DNA of 15,341 nt. It comes from Opitutia bacterium UBA5964 (lineage in GTDB: Bacteria; Verrucomicrobiota; Verrucomicrobiia; Opitutales; Coraliomargaritaceae). The stretch lies in contig DJBY01000005.1 in the NCBI GenBank assembly GCA_002430605.1, forward strand, positions 18,702-34,042, read 5' to 3'. Each line of letters begins with the position of its first letter. Position 1 is the stretch's first letter. The position numbers were made by a program, and so were the translations under genes. Of this stretch, positions 7,328 through 13,937 are shown in pieces. The notes under the pieces were generated by a model. The model was not told where the DNA came from and did no database searches. It saw only the letters and a program-made list of their open reading frames with translations.

Positions 7328-8509
7328 TCAGCGCGGCAACTTCCAGCCCTGCTCCATCGCGATGGCATTTACCTTTAGCAATTCAGAATCCGTCTCAGAA
7401 ATCAGCGTATGTTGTTGCATATAATGCAGCGCACCAGCGAGCAATTTGACGGTGCCCTGCTGGGCGGAGATCGAGCCTGGAGCAGCGCCGAAAAGAGGCG
7501 CTAAGTAATCTGCGATCAACTGATTGGATTCAACACGAGCGGCTGCATTATCTTCATACAGGAGTGACTCCAGTAAACGCATTGCCCTTACGACACCCTG
7601 CTGAGTGGCGGCATCTTGACGAATCGTAGCCGCAATTTCAGCACGTGCCTGCAAGCTCGCCTCGGGAGAGATGCGACCATCCGTGCCGCCATCAAACTGG
7701 CGAGGACGCAGTGGACGAATCCAAATATTACGGTATCGCACGGGATTTCCATGATCCTGCAACTTAAGGCTGCCCCGTTCAGGAAATGCCCGGTTAGGCG
7801 ACTTGCGCTTTTTCCAACCACCTCCGCCTTCTAGTGCTGTGCTATCTTGAAGCACCACACCATTGCACAAGACTGTCATTGACCCCGCATCCAGAACCTC
7901 TCCGCCACGGACAATGGGGCGTCGAAAAATGATATCGTAGCTCTGCCACTCACCCGGTGCCCGTAAGGCGTTGGCCGCCGGCGGCATCACTCCGTAAACG
8001 GCCCCTGCGGTGCCATCCGCGTAAGTCGGGTTCTGATAGTTATCCAGTACCTGCACCTCGACCATCCCCATTAGGAAGACACCACTATTACCGCGCGCCT
8101 GACCATCGCCATGCACAGGCGTCGGCGCGGCCCACTCTATATGTAATTGGCAGTCGCCGAACTCCTCTTTCGTCGCGATAAAGCCGGAACTGGGCGCGCA
8201 CTGAAGTGCACCGTCTTTCACCAGCCAGTCTTGTTTACGCATGCTGTCTGGCCTCTCGTGCTTCCAATTACTAAAAGAGGCTTCCGAACCATCAAATAAA
8301 ATTACTGCATCCGACGGCGCTTCGCCACAACGCTTACCCGGTTCAACGCGCGGAGGCTGCGGGCGATTGGAATCATGCACCGCCCATGGATGATACATAT
8401 CAGGTGGGTCTCCAACAAACGAATCAGCAGACACGGAGCATAGAACGACACTGGCGAAGAAAACAAAAAACTTAGAGATGGATTGAGTAGACATACGGAT
8501 GCAAATCAT
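7328..8509 (-). CDS. secreted DUF1080 (3-keto-disaccharide hydrolase-like) protein with C-terminal extension
   Basis: 393 residues from the ATG at 8509 (388 from 8494). A signal peptide with hydrophobic core about residues 13-26 ends at a plausible SVSA-DS cleavage site. Residues 68-268 are a DUF1080 (3-keto-disaccharide hydrolase) domain: AVILFDGSEASFSNW at the start, GDCQLHIEW, ARGNSGVFLMGMVEVQVLD, GEWQSYDIIF, then GSLKLQDHGNPVRYRNIWIRPL at the end, the family's usual closing strand (named in fragments). This subtype is recognisable from the DPPDMYHPW stretch before it. Residues 270-393 are a helical extension of unknown role. DUF1080 enzymes cleave 3-keto glycosides made by Gfo/Idh/MocA oxidases; the location would be periplasmic or surface. 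The start codon overlaps the ankyrin gene's TGA (ATGA, 8506-8509), suggesting translational coupling. Confidence 0.88.
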   Translation of the reverse strand: MICIRMSTQSISKFFVFFASVVLCSVSADSFVGDPPDMYHPWAVHDSNRPQPPRVEPGKRCGEAPSDAVILFDGSEASFSNWKHERPDSMRKQDWLVKDGALQCAPSSGFIATKEEFGDCQLHIEWAAPTPVHGDGQARGNSGVFLMGMVEVQVLDNYQNPTYADGTAGAVYGVMPPAANALRAPGEWQSYDIIFRRPIVRGGEVLDAGSMTVLCNGVVLQDSTALEGGGGWKKRKSPNRAFPERGSLKLQDHGNPVRYRNIWIRPLRPRQFDGGTDGRISPEASLQARAEIAATIRQDAATQQGVVRAMRLLESLLYEDNAAARVESNQLIADYLAPLFGAAPGSISAQQGTVKLLAGALHYMQQHTLISETDSELLKVNAIAMEQGWKLPR

Positions 8510-9153
8510 TGGTTTAATAGCACTATCGCCGCTGTATTGTTGCTGGCTTGCGCGATCGAGAGTGCGGTATCGCCATTTGTTGAAGCGATGAAGAGATCGA
8601 CACCGTGATCGAGTAAAAGTTGCACCATCGCGGCACTACCGCTGGCGGCAGCTTCGTGTAAAGGTGTGCCACCGCGCTCGCTCAGCGCTTTGGGATTCGC
8701 GCCACCTTTGATTAAGACCGTTGCCAACGCCACCCGATCTTTCGCCGCCGCGTTATGCAACGGCGTCCAACCGGCTTTGTCCCATTCGTTGGGCATGGCC
8801 TTGGCTTGCAACAATGCAGCCGCGACCTTTGACAAGTCGCGATCAACACAAAGATGCAGCGGCGTGCGCTTGCTCCCATCCGGCGCATTCACATCTGCCC
8901 CTGACTCGATCAGCAGCAACGCGATCGCTTCCTTTTTACGCAAAATCGCTTGATTGAGTGGCGAGAGCTTCGGGTTCTTGCCTTGATTCAATCGCTCTGA
9001 ATGCGCAGAGAGTTGCACTTGCACATCCGCCAGATCGCCTCGCGCAATCGCTTCGTCAATCGTGGCATACTTAGCATCTTCAGCAGACAGATTCGCCAGT
9101 GCCATACAGGCACTGACGAATAAGAAAACGATACAATTACATAACGATGACAT
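8506..9153 (-). CDS. secreted ankyrin-repeat protein
   Basis: 215 residues. The first 25 are hydrophobic (CIVFLFVSACMALA) and act as a signal peptide. A lipobox-like VSAC (residues 13-16) could make it a lipoprotein, but the n-region has no positive charge, so this is uncertain. From about residue 30 to the end there are five to six ankyrin repeats. The best are SPLNQAILRKKEAIALLL.. (about 63-95), RTPLHLCVD.. (95-128), WTPLHNAAAKDR.. (128-161) and GTPLHEAAASGS.. (161-194), each with the TPLH consensus; the last repeat is partial. Ankyrin repeats mediate protein binding. No enzyme domain is present, so a partner-binding or protective role in the periplasm is likely but unproven. It starts 14 nt after the oxidoreductase stop and overlaps the next gene by ATGA. 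Confidence 0.9.
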   Translation of the reverse strand: MSSLCNCIVFLFVSACMALANLSAEDAKYATIDEAIARGDLADVQVQLSAHSERLNQGKNPKLSPLNQAILRKKEAIALLLIESGADVNAPDGSKRTPLHLCVDRDLSKVAAALLQAKAMPNEWDKAGWTPLHNAAAKDRVALATVLIKGGANPKALSERGGTPLHEAAASGSAAMVQLLLDHGVDLFIASTNGDTALSIAQASNNTAAIVLLNQ

Positions 9154-9167
9154 CGGATCAATTCGAG

Positions 9168-10349
9168 TTAACCCAATTGCGTCCAGGCGCCGTCATTGGC
9201 ACTGGATGCAACCGCTGCTTCAATAAAGGCCAAACCGACACGACCATCTTCGACGTTGGCATATTTGGAACCATCACAGTTTACAGCCTCGCCCGAATTG
9301 AAAGCACGTACATCGACTTCAAAATCACGGTGCAAGCGAGCCAGCGCATCATGAAAGCCTTCGACGTGGCCAGATGGCAACGTCGGCTGACTCATCAAAT
9401 CCTCCGGCAAGTCGCCAAGGAAGCCGTCGTTGCTCGCAACTTCACCGCGCCAATAAACACGGTCCGGTTGCCCGGGCAGCATGATCTTAACCGCTTCTGA
9501 CTCTTCCTGACGCCAGACCAAAGTGCCCAAGCTACCATTCACTTCGATGCTCAGATCATTCTTGTGGCCGATGCAAACCTGCGAGGCCCGCACCAGCGCT
9601 TTTGCGCCATTCGACAGCTCACAATACGTAGTAAAATGATCATCCAGCGAGCGACCCGCCACTAAGGCTTCCAGACGTGCGGACAGCTTGGAGATCTCCA
9701 AGCCAGTCACATAGCGCAACTGCATCAGCGCATGTGTGCCAATGTCGCCACCGCAATTGGAAGCACCGGTCTTTTTCGGATCGGTGCGCCATTCGGCTTG
9801 CTGCACGCCCGCGTCTTCGGTCTTACCCGCGAGCCAGCCCTGTATGTAAGAGGAGTCCACCCAACGCACATCACCGATCAGCCCACTCTGCACGATGTGA
9901 CGTGCCAGACGTGTACTCCAGTGACCAAGATAGGTGTGAGCGACCGCAAACGGCACCTTTGACTTTTCAACCGCCGCAGCTAGCTGCTCGGCCTCTTTCA
10001 AGTTTAGCGTCAGCGGCTTTTCACAGAACACCGGAATGCCAGCCTCAATCGCTTTTAACGCTGGCGCAAAGTGCGCATGATTGGGCGTCACCACCACCAC
10101 ATAATCGAGACGTTCCGACTGCGGCAGGTGCTGCTGCGCGTCGATCATCGCATCGTAGCTCGCGTATCCCTTGATTGGATACGGCCAGATCGCGGCATCT
10201 TCGAGTGCCGCTTGTGGATTACTTCGCAGGGCAGCTGCCACCACGCGACGCGTGCCATCAAAATGAATGGCTTTTTGGTGCGGATGCGCAAAGAAGGCAC
10301 CACCGCCGCCGCCGATGAGACCGACATTGAGTGTTCTTGGAGATGACAT
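9168..10349 (-). CDS. cytoplasmic Gfo/Idh/MocA family oxidoreductase
   Basis: 393 residues with no signal peptide. The Rossmann glycine-rich loop is NVGLIGGGGGAFF (8-20), followed by DYVVVVTPNHAHFAPA (82-97) and the canonical Glu-Lys-Pro at 110-112. The catalytic stretch is GGDIGTHA (200-207), with GASNCGGD just before it, and a C-terminal alpha/beta dimerisation domain follows. The family uses NAD(P) to oxidise or reduce sugars, inositols and their keto forms. Being cytoplasmic while the two other family members in the window carry Tat signals, it may process an imported keto-sugar, for example as a reductase or second dehydrogenase; that is inference. It begins 12 nt after the MFS gene and is followed 14 nt later by the ankyrin gene. 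It shares only the family motifs with the Tat paralogues, so it is a different subfamily, not a recent duplicate. Confidence 0.92.
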   Translation of the reverse strand: MSSPRTLNVGLIGGGGGAFFAHPHQKAIHFDGTRRVVAAALRSNPQAALEDAAIWPYPIKGYASYDAMIDAQQHLPQSERLDYVVVVTPNHAHFAPALKAIEAGIPVFCEKPLTLNLKEAEQLAAAVEKSKVPFAVAHTYLGHWSTRLARHIVQSGLIGDVRWVDSSYIQGWLAGKTEDAGVQQAEWRTDPKKTGASNCGGDIGTHALMQLRYVTGLEISKLSARLEALVAGRSLDDHFTTYCELSNGAKALVRASQVCIGHKNDLSIEVNGSLGTLVWRQEESEAVKIMLPGQPDRVYWRGEVASNDGFLGDLPEDLMSQPTLPSGHVEGFHDALARLHRDFEVDVRAFNSGEAVNCDGSKYANVEDGRVGLAFIEAAVASSANDGAWTQLG

Positions 10350-10361
10350 AAGGAAACGTAT

Positions 10362-11936
10362 TTAAAATGCTGTTTCTTCGTCAGACAGGGTGCTAGCGAG
10401 GACCTTCGGCTTATAGCCCCCTTGGCTCTTGAAGTAGAAAATCAGACCGACATAGCAGACCAACATGAAGGCTGGGAACATGCACATTTTGGCGAGCGCA
10501 CCCTGCGTCTCGCGCTCTTGAATATTAGTGACCAGCGCCTGCTCTTCTACTGTCAACTCAGCAAGCGCAGGACCATTGAGCGCGATGTATTGTCCGAGCA
10601 AGTAATCGCTCTCTTGCGTGACTTGTTCGTAGGCAACTGGTAGTTCGACTTGAATCGCCGAAGTGACCGAACTTTCCTGCAAGTAACCGATAAAGGGACC
10701 ACCCAAGATACCGACACTGAGCATACCGATGCCAGCAATCGCATTCAGCGTCAGCGCCCCACCCTTTGGTGTTTGCTCGGCGACCACACCGAGCATGGTT
10801 GGCCAGAAGTATGTTTTAGAGACACCGTAGATAGTTGCAGCAAAGAAGATAAAACCAACCGCAGTCGCAAAGGAAAGCAGGTACAAACCAACGATGGCGA
10901 GCGCAGAGCACATCGCCAATAGGCCAAGCGGACCAAACTTATTGATGACTGGACCCGCATTAAAGCGCAGCACCATCATAATCACCGAAGTGTAAACCAG
11001 CACCCAGGTCGGATCCCAACCAGCGGCGTGCATTGGTTTTTCCATCAGAGCGGAAATCCAGCCGTCGGTGCCAAGCTCCGTCGTCGCCAATGGCATCATA
11101 ATCACCACCAGCACCAGCAGCAGCGGGTTACCCAAAGAACGGCTATAGAATGCATAGCCAAGAACCGACACAGCGATCAAGCCCCATGTCATACCAGCGG
11201 ACCAGGCAAACACGCTGCCCAACTGCGAGAAGATCAGATAGAATGCGATGAACGCACCGGCAGTGCCGAGCTCAGCCAACATTTCGCGGTAGCTCGAACC
11301 TGCAGCCACACGCTCATTCACAGGAAATTCGACCTTGGCAAGCATCACCAAGTAGACGAACGCAGGCAGAAACATAATGCCGATCAAGATACGCCAATCA
11401 TTCGCCACCACACCACTGAGGCCGATTGCCAGCACACCACCGAGCACCAAACCACCGGGCCAGCCCGCGTGCAGGATATTTAACCACTTCGATTTTTCAT
11501 CCTTAAAAAGTGTCGCGACCACCGGATTTATAAAGGCCTCAACCGTGCCGTTACCAAGCCCAAGAATCACCGAGCCCCAGTAAAGATAATTCCAAGCCTT
11601 GGCCTGCGCGATGGCGAGGTCAGCAACTTCACCGTTGACGATGCCATAGGCCATCACCGCTAGCGCACCAAAAATCGCATAACATACGAAACTGAAATAC
11701 ATCGCAAATTTGTAACCGACCCGGTCAATAATCAAGCTGAACAAGATGATACTGATTGCAAAGGGCCAGATGCCCGCGCCAAACAGCACGCCGGACTGCA
11801 CCTTATCGAGACCGAACTGCTCCGGCCAGATGCCGCTGTTAATCAAGATTGCCCTGATAATAAAGGCCATCGAGGTGGTGATCAGGGCGATAAAAGATCC
11901 CCAGAATACGGTGTTGTCGTTTTTACTATGTTTCAT
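10362..11936 (-). CDS. MFS transporter, probably sugar or glycoside uptake
   Basis: 524 residues with about 12 membrane helices spread from residue 10 to 502. The MFS signature after helix 2 appears as DRVGYK (71-76), and helix 4 holds a GLGNGTVEAFINP stretch. NPVVATLFKDEKSKWLN with HAGWPGG (about 137-161) resembles the fucose/glucose-permease-like (FHS) branch, where sugar porters are common. An unusual hydrophilic segment (about 420-482) separates the last two helices; its side of the membrane is not certain. The most natural role is inner-membrane uptake of the sugar or keto-sugar handled by the neighbouring enzymes, by proton or sodium symport. Substrate unknown. It is the second gene of the cluster, 37 nt after the regulator; its leader holds a short TTTGGG tandem repeat. 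No Shine-Dalgarno. Confidence 0.88.
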   Translation of the reverse strand: MKHSKNDNTVFWGSFIALITTSMAFIIRAILINSGIWPEQFGLDKVQSGVLFGAGIWPFAISIILFSLIIDRVGYKFAMYFSFVCYAIFGALAVMAYGIVNGEVADLAIAQAKAWNYLYWGSVILGLGNGTVEAFINPVVATLFKDEKSKWLNILHAGWPGGLVLGGVLAIGLSGVVANDWRILIGIMFLPAFVYLVMLAKVEFPVNERVAAGSSYREMLAELGTAGAFIAFYLIFSQLGSVFAWSAGMTWGLIAVSVLGYAFYSRSLGNPLLLVLVVIMMPLATTELGTDGWISALMEKPMHAAGWDPTWVLVYTSVIMMVLRFNAGPVINKFGPLGLLAMCSALAIVGLYLLSFATAVGFIFFAATIYGVSKTYFWPTMLGVVAEQTPKGGALTLNAIAGIGMLSVGILGGPFIGYLQESSVTSAIQVELPVAYEQVTQESDYLLGQYIALNGPALAELTVEEQALVTNIQERETQGALAKMCMFPAFMLVCYVGLIFYFKSQGGYKPKVLASTLSDEETAF

Positions 11937-11940
11937 ATGT

Positions 11941-11958
11941 TTTGGGTTTGGGTTTGGG
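11941..11958. repeat. three tandem TTTGGG units upstream of the MFS gene
   Basis: Three exact copies of TTTGGG lie in the 37-nt gap between the regulator and the MFS gene, ending just before the ATG at 11936. On the plus strand this gives three G-runs followed by a GG in TAAGG. It is too short to call a G-quadruplex with confidence and is not telomeric; a change in copy number would alter only the spacing before the start codon. Confidence 0.7.
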
Positions 11959-11973
11959 TAAGGTAATTGAGCA

Positions 11974-12795
11974 TTAGATTTGAGCGCGTAAAACCATCGA
12001 AGCCTTACGCAGATTACGAGGGGAAGTCTGTTCGCTGAAGCGACGACGATATTTGAGAGGGGTAATTTTGAGTTCGATGCGGAAAGCGCGGGTCATATTG
12101 GTTTGATCATTGAAGCCGCATTGCACTGCAATTCCCGCCAGCCCGAAAGCTGTATCGCGCAGCAGCTTACAGGCAGCATTCAGACGCGTCCGGCGCAGGT
12201 ACATCAAGGGAGTGAGGCCGAAGGTTTTTTTGAACAAGCGTTCTTGCGAGCTGACCGAAATCCCGCCCACTTTGGCCATGTCGCCCACTGATAACTTCTC
12301 GCGATAATGTGCCCGCACGAAATCTACGATCTTACGCATCTCTGGATGCGCCGCATAGACCGAATCCGAATCCCGAATAATACGAGCGACACCAGCCAAA
12401 CCAATCACCGCACCGTCGTTATCAAACAGCGGAACCTTAGTCGTGCACAACCAGTCCAGCGAACCATCCGCAGAGGGCACCAGCTCGATTTGATTGCAAA
12501 TCGCCTGCCCCGTACGAATGACGCGTTGGTCATCCGCATAAAATCCATCTGCCAAGAAGTCTGGACTATAATCATAGTCAGTTTTGCCGAGCAGATTCTC
12601 GATAGAACTCTCGCCTAATATCTTAGCAAAACTGCGACTGCCCCCCATGAAACGGGACTCGCAATCTTTAACAAAGAAAAATGAATCAGGCACGCAGTCA
12701 AATAACGATTCCAGTAACTGGCCTGGGCGCAAAGCCTGACGAAAAGACTCCTGCAAGGCTTGGGGAATGTACCTATATTGGGGAAGTTGTACCAT
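11974..12795 (-). CDS. PAS-domain AraC-family transcriptional regulator
   Basis: 273 residues. Residues about 25-140 form a PAS domain: FDCVPDSFFFVKDCESRF, then GKTDYDYSPDF and a closing VPLFDNDGAVIGLAGVARII, matching the PAS_4-type fold. Residues 152-253 are an AraC-type double helix-turn-helix: KLSVGDMAKVGGISVSSQERLFKKTFG as the first HTH, then GLAGIAVQCGFNDQTNMTRAFR and ITPLKYRR as the second, which fits the AraC signature well. AraC proteins of sugar loci usually have a cupin sensor; here a PAS sensor replaces it, so the inducer may be a small metabolite or redox signal instead of the sugar itself. It is the first gene of the minus-strand cluster and probably its activator. The start at 12795 is chosen because the upstream extension to 12891 is AT-rich and encodes an unlikely Cys/Leu-rich segment. 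No Shine-Dalgarno. Confidence 0.88.
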   Translation of the reverse strand: MVQLPQYRYIPQALQESFRQALRPGQLLESLFDCVPDSFFFVKDCESRFMGGSRSFAKILGESSIENLLGKTDYDYSPDFLADGFYADDQRVIRTGQAICNQIELVPSADGSLDWLCTTKVPLFDNDGAVIGLAGVARIIRDSDSVYAAHPEMRKIVDFVRAHYREKLSVGDMAKVGGISVSSQERLFKKTFGLTPLMYLRRTRLNAACKLLRDTAFGLAGIAVQCGFNDQTNMTRAFRIELKITPLKYRRRFSEQTSPRNLRKASMVLRAQI

Positions 12796-12835
12796 CGGGT
12801 GAGATGAAGTAGAAAAAATTGACGCGATATGACAA

Positions 12836-12853
12836 GAAAATAATCTTATTTTC
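12836..12853. promoter_or_regulatory. 18-bp perfect palindrome in the regulator leader
   Basis: GAAAATAA and TTATTTTC form exact 8-bp arms around a TC centre. It lies 41 nt upstream of the regulator start and downstream of the predicted promoter, so it would suit a roadblock or autoregulatory operator. AraC proteins usually bind direct repeats, so another protein could be the ligand. AT-rich palindromes also arise by chance. Confidence 0.35.
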
Positions 12854-12880
12854 CCCAACACCACCTGAGCAAGTAAGCAA

Positions 12881-12914
12881 AATATATACAAATAAAAAGC
12901 GAAATGACGTTCAA
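12881..12914 (-). promoter_or_regulatory. candidate promoter of the minus-strand cluster
   Basis: On the minus strand TTGAAC (12909-12914) is followed after 18-20 nt by TGTATA/TATATT (12881-12890), a sigma-70-like arrangement with a slightly long spacer. Transcription would begin near 12874, giving a leader of about 80 nt. Consensus match is partial, so confidence is low. Confidence 0.3.
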
Positions 12915-12918
12915 TACA

Positions 12919-12934
12919 AACAACTTAAGCTGTT
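12919..12934. promoter_or_regulatory. 16-bp near-perfect palindrome upstream of the cluster promoter
   Basis: AACAACTTAAGCTGTT is symmetric about CTTAAG with one mismatched pair. It sits just upstream of the candidate -35 of the regulator operon, a usual place for an activator site. Confidence 0.3.
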
Positions 12935-13177
12935 TTACATTTATAAATATAACCGGTGAATGGCGCCATCTACTAAATAATCAACCAGCGACAGCAGCTA
13001 GACAATGTATAAAAAATAACAGCCGTGAACAACGACCGCAATTTTGTATACAGTGCCACGCAAGTGTCTTGGTAAAAATGATACACCTTTTAAAGTCACC
13101 CAAACCATGCCTCACAATCAGCCTAAAATCCTTCAATTTTATGACGATATTTGCCAATAATGCGATGTATTAAAAGC

Positions 13178-13196
13178 CCTAATGACTTACATTAGG
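13178..13196. promoter_or_regulatory. 7-bp inverted repeat CCTAATG/CATTAGG
   Basis: Exact 7-bp arms flank a 5-nt ACTTA centre in the middle of the divergent region. The 12-nt arm-to-arm distance is close to one helical turn, as in dimeric operators. No T-run follows, so it is not a terminator. Confidence 0.35.
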
Positions 13197-13218
13197 TACG
13201 GCAGGAGATATAAAAATA

Positions 13219-13320
13219 ATGCACAAATTTTTAATTAACAATGGGTTAAAGTATATACTAACGCATTTAATTGGCATATTATATAAATTGAAAAATGGCT
13301 GCCACCAAAAAAAAAATTGA
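13219..13320 (+). CDS. possible 33-residue small ORF
   Basis: An ATG at 13219 opens a 33-codon frame ending TGA at 13318-13320. An AGGAG (13203-13207) lies 11 nt upstream, one of the few Shine-Dalgarno-like sites in the window, though the spacing is long. The predicted peptide has a hydrophobic middle (YILTHLIGILYKL) and a basic tail, and could be a leader or membrane peptide. The region is AT-rich, where such frames arise by chance, and codon use gives no support. No family recognised. Confidence 0.25.
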   Translation: MHKFLINNGLKYILTHLIGILYKLKNGCHQKKN

Positions 13321-13345
13321 TCCATTGAAGTTTTTCGCATAAATA
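13317..13345 (+). promoter_or_regulatory. candidate promoter of the DoxX/oxidoreductase pair
   Basis: TTGATC (13317-13322) and TAAATA (13340-13345) are separated by exactly 17 nt, a fair sigma-70-like match. Transcription would start near 13352, about 48 nt before the DoxX start. Confidence 0.35.
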
Positions 13346-13399
13346 AAAAACCATTCCACCGATTCAGTGTCAGCTATCTCGTTAAACAAATTACAATTT

Positions 13400-13918
13400 A
13401 TGGCCTCCAAAGATAAATACTCCAACGACCTCGGGCTCACGCTCGGCATGCTCACGCTCCGCATTTGGCTCGGCTGCCGCGCGCTCTTAACCGGCATCGA
13501 GAAATATGCCGGCACGCACAGCAGCGACAAGGATGTCCTCATTGATGGGGTACCCAATAGCTACGGCCTCACGGATACCGTCATCGGCAAGGTCTACTCG
13601 CTCAGCAATTACCGCGGCGTGCCAGCACCACTGTACGAAAAATTCAGCAGTGAGCCACTCATCCCAACATGGGGACTCAACCTCTACGACAGCATCCTCG
13701 GACCAGCACTCATCATCTTGGGTCTGACCGTTCTACTCGGCATTGCACAGCGTATCTCGCTCTTCGCAATGGGCCTGCTTTACACCAGCCTGACTTTCGG
13801 TCTGATCCTGATTAAGCAAGACGCGGGTATCGCATGGCTAGCCGTCCACATCATCATAGTCGTCATGGCACTGGCACTCGCAAAGCACAATCGCTTCGCA
13901 GTCCTCAAAAAATGGTAA
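13400..13918 (+). CDS. DoxX-like integral membrane protein
   Basis: 172 residues from the ATG at 13400 (183 from 13367, less likely). Four membrane helices are visible, at about residues 11-32, 95-115, 118-137 and 143-161, with a soluble loop of some 60 residues between the first and second. The layout, with RIWLGCRALLTGIEKY in helix 1 and a late GIAWLAVHIIIVVMALA, fits the DoxX/DoxD-like family. DoxD/DoxA form a thiosulfate:quinone oxidoreductase in Acidianus, but most DoxX-like proteins have unknown function. It is followed 19 nt later by a Tat-signal Gfo/Idh/MocA gene, so a membrane partner for that periplasmic enzyme, perhaps in re-oxidising it, is possible but speculative. The family call is made from helix layout and a few residues. 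Confidence 0.75.
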   Translation: MASKDKYSNDLGLTLGMLTLRIWLGCRALLTGIEKYAGTHSSDKDVLIDGVPNSYGLTDTVIGKVYSLSNYRGVPAPLYEKFSSEPLIPTWGLNLYDSILGPALIILGLTVLLGIAQRISLFAMGLLYTSLTFGLILIKQDAGIAWLAVHIIIVVMALALAKHNRFAVLKKW

Positions 13919-13937
13919 CCCCAGCCAACGAACAGTC

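Larger units (their letters stand above)
12796..13399. other. AT-rich divergent control region
   Basis: These 604 nt separate the minus-strand cluster from the plus-strand DoxX/oxidoreductase pair. The DNA is clearly more AT-rich than the flanking genes, with many T- and A-runs. It holds candidate promoters for both directions, three inverted repeats and a possible 33-codon ORF, all listed separately. An 89-codon frame at 12904-13173 is not considered real. The length exceeds what two promoters need, leaving room for operators or a small RNA; no RNA structure is recognised. Confidence 0.7.

Noticed and set aside
9677..10174. 165-codon plus-strand frame opposite the cytoplasmic oxidoreductase
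   Set aside because: Arg/Ser/Pro/His-rich shadow of a well-supported gene.
11941..11958. CRISPR-like or telomeric array
   Set aside because: Only three contiguous hexamers without spacers; no cas genes nearby.
12796..12891. N-terminal extension of the AraC-type regulator to 12891
   Set aside because: It covers the AT-rich leader with the palindrome and encodes a Cys/Leu-rich segment unrelated to the PAS domain.
12904..13173. 89-codon plus-strand frame in the divergent region
   Set aside because: AT-rich, no ribosome-binding site, odd composition with scattered Cys and Asn, and no recognisable family.
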